From Numida meleagris (Eukaryota > Chordata > Aves > Galliformes > Numididae): DNA of 64,000 bases. A program made the position numbers and the translations under genes. Shown here in pieces: positions 58,501 through 64,000 of this stretch (within the stretch, counting starts at the first letter, position 1; each line of letters opens with the position of its first letter). The notes under the pieces were generated by a model. The model did not search any database, had not been told where the DNA came from, and was given only the letters and a program-made list of their open reading frames with translations. The stretch spans positions 64,272,252 through 64,336,251 of the forward strand of contig NC_034413.1 of the NCBI RefSeq assembly GCF_002078875.1, given 5' to 3'.

Positions 58501-60829
58501 ACTTTGAGACCAAGCCCAGCGTCAGCGCTGCTTGAGTCAGTGCCTGAGGAACTGGCCTAGTCTCCTCAAAATACAAACGTGTGGAAGACTAGGGAAAGGA
58601 ATAAGCTGAGGAGGAAGGGAGAGAAGGTAAACAGAGTTGCAGTTGATGACAAATGAGAAGTGAATGCCATGCAAGGCCTCTCCATCTTTCTGCCTCTTAA
58701 AGTAGCTGGCAGCTCCCAAAGCCAGAAGAGATGGGTCAGATTGAGCCCAAGTCTGAAAGTTCCTTCATGCAAACCATCTCCATAGGTTATCTTGGATGGA
58801 ATGATTGCTGGAGATGACTATATGGAGACTGTAACATTTAAATCAAATTCACAAGAGCCTCATAAGCCATATTACAAAGCTTAGATGAAGTCAAAGCTGT
58901 CAGCAGCACACCGAGCAGCATAGCCAACTGCTGTAAGACCAGTTGGACCATGCTGAACACAGCACTCTTATTTAGGTTTAAATTCAGACAGATGCCTGCA
59001 ATCCTGGAGAGCCACCTCAGCATCCCCTTCTGCACAGCTCTGCCTTTACTGATGTAATGCAGGGCCTTTAGCAACAGCCTTACCCTAGTATGAGTCCACC
59101 TACTTAGCTTAACCTGGAGATAACTTGGAAAACATGACAAAAGGGAGCCTAGTCTATATGCAGTGTTTTCAATGTTTAATTATTCGGAGCTGTTTTTTTA
59201 AAAAGTACTGAAATTACTTTTATGGTTCAATATCCCTTAGCCCAGATCTATCTTGCAGCATCAAAACACCTGAGAATTGTCTGCGTATTTATTTTTCTGT
59301 CCTAGAAAAATCTGCATATAATAAAAAAAAAATTAGAAAACATCCTGGTGGCAACAGTATTTCATCACTCTCCATCTACAATCTATTGAGAATAAATTTT
59401 TGCTTCCTCTGAGCTACCTCGCTGCCTCAAAGCCAATTCACGTGCCTCTAAAAACGCTTCTGCTGCAGTCTGCAAATCACCAAGCTCAGGTTAGGTAGGA
59501 GAAATTCCTCTGCTGTTAAATGGGCTGAGTATAGTGGTACCCTTGTGTGGTTTCTGTCTGTTTTTTAAACACGTGGTGGTCCCACAAACCTACTGCATTT
59601 TTCTTCTGTTCATCTTTGTATGCACAAACATACTCCTTGGAGATGGTCTAGCTTCCAGAAGTCTGAAATGTGAGCCTTTTGTAGAAGAGCTAATTACCAA
59701 CATATAAATTGTAGTTCTCTGAAGATGCATCTCAAAAATTACCTCTTCCCCACATACTCACCTTTGCATCAAGCTCAGAGTTTTCTGCAGTTTATGGGCT
59801 TTAAAAATAGGATGTCCCTCCCTCCGTTCTTAATTTGCTTCTGCACTGGGAGGGTTTTTTCACTTTCTTTTACAGACAAAATGGGCTTTTGGAGAACTCA
59901 GGATAGCTGAAAATTCTCTGCAGGTATGGTGTAAAGCTGCTTGCTGTGAACACTGACTTCAACTTTGAGCTCAGCAGCATCCTCCCATGTCTCTGTTCAG
60001 GTGAACAAAATCCCACATATTCCAAGAAAGTTACAGGCTGGGTCGTTAAATGGGACGAAAAGGCATAGCCCCATTTTTATTTTTGTTTTAAATTTTTTTT
60101 TTTTGAGCGGCGCTGTGGAGAATGTGATTTTTTATTACATCAAATAAAAATGTGATCTTAAAGGAAAATCTGCAGTTATGCCCTACAATGGGTAAGTAAT
60201 ATGACCTTTATGGTACTCATTTTCTGTTTTGTAGTTTTTCTGTAGGTCGCATCAACTATAGACTACATGAGAATCATAGCAGGCACAATTACTAAAAGGT
60301 TCAGACAATTACCAGACAAATACAAGTCTTACCGATAGCTGACACAATCCCTATCCTCCAGCTCAGCGCTCCTCCTTGGTTTTAAGGCATTGCCAGTCAG
60401 AAGGGAGAAGACACACATGTTACACCCATGGACCATCATGTTGAAGCATCATTCCAATTCACTTCCAGGTATGTAAAGTGCAGAAATGAAGCAATCACTT
60501 GTAATATGAATTGATATCAAAGGGATTAAATGCATAGAATTTGCAATCCTATGTGGCAGAATAGAAATTAAAAGGAAGTACTGTGACAAAGGAAGACAGA
60601 GCGGGTGAATTTACATAGGTATTCCATACAGCCCCCCAGGGCTTCCAGCCCAGGTTTTGGCTGGTGCCAGAATTACCACACAGGAATGCAGCCAGCTTGG
60701 CCAGTTAAGGGAAGAAAAGCCTCAGCTGTGCGGCCCCGGCCTCCTTTCCAACCATTTCAGGCAGGCAGCTCGGAGGGCATTCTCACTGATTTAGGTAGAA
60801 GTATCCTGTTATCTCAGCCACCTGTGCTT

Positions 60830-61250
60830 CAAGTAGGCAGCAGCGCTCTGGCCTTGCTCTGCTGCCTCGTCCTGAGGCGCCTCCTGCAGCTGACGGGCTC
60901 AGCCGGCCCTTCGGTGGGGCCGCTGGGCACGGCAGGCTCTGGGGCTTTCGGGTCGCCGCTATGGTACGTTCCTGAGCGGTCTGTCACCGTGTGCAGAAGG
61001 GCCACGCGTCGGTGGAGAAGGAGAGGCGACGGCTGAGCCCGAGCTGCGCGCCGTAGGAGGCTGAGGTAAGCTGGGGGCTTGCGCCGCAGCGGGCGGGGGT
61101 ACAGCAGAGCTGCGGCGCCATTTGCAGCTCACGTGGCCGAGCCGCCCTTGGCCGCCTGGCTCTGGGGCTTTGTTCTGTCGCCGTGAGGAAGCGTCCTTTC
61201 CCGCGTTGTTCCACGTGGTTGTCTTGCTCTGGCCTTGTAGTGGCGACTGC
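60830..61250 (+). promoter_or_regulatory. CpG island, candidate promoter of an unidentified gene
   Basis: A third CpG-rich block after 9 kb of AT-rich DNA. It has GC-rich sequence, two CACGTG E-boxes (near 61129 and 61213) and a YY1-like GCGCCATTTGC near 61114. A strong splice donor on the plus strand lies within it. The 143-codon frame over the island on the plus strand and those on the minus strand look like composition artefacts. Known vertebrate order would put GPR39 next, but its large, distinctive first coding exon is not in the window. Confidence 0.65.
60960..61065 (+). other. Candidate non-coding first exon of a downstream transcript
   Basis: The sequence CTGAG|GTAAGCTGG gives a near-consensus donor (exon end 61065) inside the CpG island. 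The 5' edge is arbitrary. No recognisable protein is encoded, so this would be a 5' UTR or lncRNA exon. Confidence 0.4.
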
Positions 61251-64000
61251 GCGCCCACAAGGTCTGGTGCAAAATGGGTTTTGCTTGCTGCCTGAATGAC
61301 ATAACGCAGTTCTCAAGGTCTGGCAAAAACATGACCTTGAAATTGTAATCATATTACCAGAAGCTCATATTGGTGCTGTTTCAGTTTGATCTACTTATGC
61401 GTCTCTACAGACTTGCTTTGACGTTGCCTTTGTCTCATCTGGATGTTACAGCGTAAAAGCCCCTGAAATCTGTTTTACTGTTGGCTTTAGCGTAGAACTA
61501 TCCCATACAGCAGGCATACTGTGATCGTCGATGTGACCGTAGAAATAGGCAGACCTGATTGGAAAAATGTCACAGAAATTACTAGCTCACTTGTTGCAGA
61601 GGGTGGCCTGGCTGCATGGCACAGGGGCTCGGCCTTTCTTTTTTTCTCCAATTTGAGATTTACTGTAAAAATGTATATTGGATTTTAAAATGTAAGTCCT
61701 CTTTCTGCAGGACAGAATGTTGGCTTGCAAGCCAGGGCTGAGATGAGTGGGTCTGATTGTATCTTGTAACCTGGAGTCATTATTTTTCAGAGAGAGAGCC
61801 TGGGTTCCTTGTCCAAAAGCAAGAATGGCTACTTTAATCAAAAGTTTTGAAGTTAGAAAAGAGGGACCTAAAGAATAGTGAAATAAAATAGTATTAAATA
61901 CAAAATAATCTGAGGATAACGTATCTTAGTTTCTGCATTCGGTAGTCTTTTTGGCCCGTATCCATCATGTGTGTTAGTCTTTGAGGTACTCTTAGCATTG
62001 CTATAGACAACATAAAATGTTTTGCATGAAAAAAGGAAGTGAATTCAAATAGGCCGGAGCTCTTGTTGCTCCAGGAATGATCTTTTTTTGAAAGCAAAGT
62101 AAAACAGCGCACAGATTGGAAAAGAAAAATAAAAATTTCTTGTATAGAGTTAATTCTGGCTTGCAGCCTCACTGCTGGAGAATTATAGGGCAGCACGTGG
62201 CCTTATCAGCCGTGTGGAGACTGCAAGTTCATGTGAGAGCGAGGCTGCTGCGAGTTGTTGCTTTTCAGAGCTGCCCTCCTGGCCTGCAGCTGCCAAAGAC
62301 ACAGGCTTAGCAGCCTAAGCCGGACCCTCATTAGAGAAAAGAGATACAGAGTAGGAGAGCAGTTTACTGAGGGAAAAGGATTCACATCAGGGTGAGGGCA
62401 GCATCAGAAATTCAGTATCCGTTTGGAGATGACGTTTCTGATGGTTCTATCTTTCTTTTCTTGTCTGGTGAGGGCTTCCTCAAGTATCAGGGCCAAAAGA
62501 TGTGGATTGCTATCTCAGGAGCTCTTAAAAGGAGAAAGAGCAAATTCTTTTTGGAGTTCATCTTTCTATGTGCGCCTAGTAAAAATCTTCTGTAGCTACC
62601 TCATCAGCAATGAGTAACTACGACTGTGTTTTTGGAAAAAATTATTTTTAATCTTGGCATATCGTCTTTGTTCTGTGGGTTTTCTGGAAGATTCTCTTTT
62701 TTTCTTATAAGCAGAATGCAGTTCTTAGTAATATCAACAAGTTTTCTTTTTTTTTTTGTTATAAATTTAGACCTAATGATCTTCTTGTACTGGGAGCTTG
62801 ACAACAGCCTTCATGACTGGTAATGGGCACTTTGTGAGCTTTGTCCATACAGTGGCAGTGAAGCTTAGGCCCCGCAGGCCCAGTTGTGAGTGTGTATAGA
62901 GAAAGAAATTACCTTACTGGAGCTGGTGAGAAAACAACGTCTTCAAAGGCAGGGATAAAAGAATGCTATTTTGGGAAATGCTGGACATCCATAAATATAA
63001 GTGCGTATATGATGTATCTTTATACATCATCTTCAGAACAAAAATGCTATCTATTAAAAGAAGCTATAGTACTATTAAATCCTCATGAGATCGCTCCCTT
63101 TCCAGTCTCCATTACAGTACTTACTAGGAAGTTTCAGAATCTGAGTAATGTACTCTGCAATGGAGCCTTGTTCTGCTGCCCTCTGTGTGGTGTCATTACT
63201 CCAGGTAAACGTGTGGGCAAAATGATTGTCAGGCATCAAATTAACAGGCACAGGTGTGCACTTAAAACACTATGAATTTCATACAAATGAGTGTGTGTGC
63301 ACTATTCATTCTCATACAGTGTGAGCACAGCTTTCCTGTATTTTTAGTTTTTTTTTTTTTACCAGGCATCAAGATGGTCTTAATTATTCAGTAGTTATAA
63401 AGAGCTCCTAAGACTGGAATAAGGAGCATGTTTCCTAAATGTGAAACATGGACGTGTTTTCTAGGCTATTTTAATGCTAATTCTATACACTTTATCAGAG
63501 CTTGAGCTTTAATCACCACAACTGTGGAAAAATTGGACCAAATTGAGAAGTGCATTTGGGCCATAGAGACAAAATTGTGAACTGGCATTTAATTGTGGAA
63601 AGTGATTCTGTAACAGGTCGTTTCAGATTTTTCAATTGGTATGAGTCAGTGAGCTTTTATGGTAACAAAATTGCACAGTAGGTTTTAATTGTGCATAATT
63701 ATTGCACTGCATGGTGCAGAGTACTATATTCTAACTGTTCCACTGCATTCTGTTATATATTTTATTGAACTCGATGAAGAAGTGTACCTGATGGTGTCTG
63801 ATAGATGCTTGTTTAATCTGCTCATGGTTTTTTTTGTCTTTGAAAAATGAAAGTAATTAGAATGGAATACTTCTCTGTTGTTGTTTTGCACAGTTTTCAG
63901 ATGACTAATTGTCCTGCATGGGCTACCTGTGGGCTTCTGCTAAAACTAACTGGAGTCTTAGTTCTGTTTTCAGCTGCAAGAATCGTATAGAAGGACTTTG
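61251..64000. other. Sequence right of the third CpG island
   Basis: Probably the first intron of the unidentified plus-strand transcript. The 129-codon plus-strand frame at 62886-63275 has no recognised domain. No repeat family was identified beyond poly-T runs. Confidence 0.5.

Larger units (their letters stand above)
51341..60830. other. Intergenic interval downstream of SLC35F5
   Basis: AT-rich DNA with the mariner-type element at 54961-55501, a CTCF-like motif at 54603 and an isolated poly(A) signal at 54247. The open frames at 58086-58421 (plus) and 58838-59140 (minus) are the longest, at about 100-111 codons, but match nothing I recognise. No other gene or RNA was identified. Confidence 0.7.

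Noticed and set aside
58838..59140. 100-codon minus-strand frame rich in Leu
   Set aside because: It looks superficially helical but matches no family I know and has no splice or promoter support. Conservation scoring would be needed to revive it.
60605..61036. 143-codon frame over the third CpG island
   Set aside because: Runs from AT-rich DNA into the island with no known domain. Its Arg/Gly-rich end is typical of CpG-island read-through.
62886..63275. 129-codon plus-strand frame; considered as a zinc-finger-like exon because of C-P-L-C and H-x(4)-H residues
   Set aside because: Spacing does not fit a classical C2H2 finger, there are no flanking fingers, and the rest of the frame is random-looking.
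1..64000. CRISPR arrays, bacterial operons, riboswitches, tRNA or rRNA genes, endogenous retroviral coding regions
   Set aside because: None seen. The window is vertebrate genomic DNA with introns and CR1 elements, and no gag, pol or env-like frame is present.

Overview
This window is nuclear DNA of a bird, most likely a galliform such as chicken. It is AT-rich with discrete CpG islands and GT-AG introns. It carries several CR1 LINE 3' ends, recognisable by the terminal TTCTATGAT-type repeats and the 'gaggtccttttcaacccagg' tail. It also holds a short mariner-type element with perfect 28-bp inverted repeats of the chicken Galluhop/Mariner1_GG kind. There is one assembly gap of 100 N (11030-11129). 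Most of the sequence is intron or intergenic DNA, and most open frames are chance frames.

Layout: (1) 1-9625 is the first intron of ACTR3 (Arp3), transcribed on the minus strand. Exon 1 of ACTR3 (coding 9626-9669) lies in a CpG island at about 9290-9930. No later ACTR3 exon was found, so the gene continues off the left edge. (2) About 9.95-21.9 kb is the intergenic interval between two divergently transcribed genes; it contains the gap, simple repeats and a CR1 fragment. (3) About 21.9-51.3 kb is SLC35F5 on the plus strand, complete in this window. It has a CpG-island 5' UTR exon ending at 22221, fourteen coding exons (24584 to 46017), and an inferred 3' UTR exon from 46603 with several candidate poly(A) signals. 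The coding exons join in frame to a 493-residue, ten-helix transporter of the drug/metabolite transporter superfamily. (4) About 51.4-60.8 kb is intergenic, with the mariner-type element at 54961-55501. (5) A third CpG island at about 60.8-61.25 kb with a good splice donor (61065/61066) looks like the promoter and first exon of an unidentified plus-strand transcript that leaves the window on the right.

The ACTR3-SLC35F5 pairing matches the vertebrate gene order I remember (DPP10-ACTR3-SLC35F5-GPR39). The two genes have unrelated jobs (branched-actin nucleation; a poorly understood solute transporter), and nothing here suggests they act together. I found no novel system. The observations most worth a second look are the non-mammalian-looking N-terminal exon of SLC35F5 with an overlapping upstream frame, the orphan CpG promoter at 61 kb, a candidate orphan exon at 50.36 kb, and several perfect inverted repeats in SLC35F5 introns.
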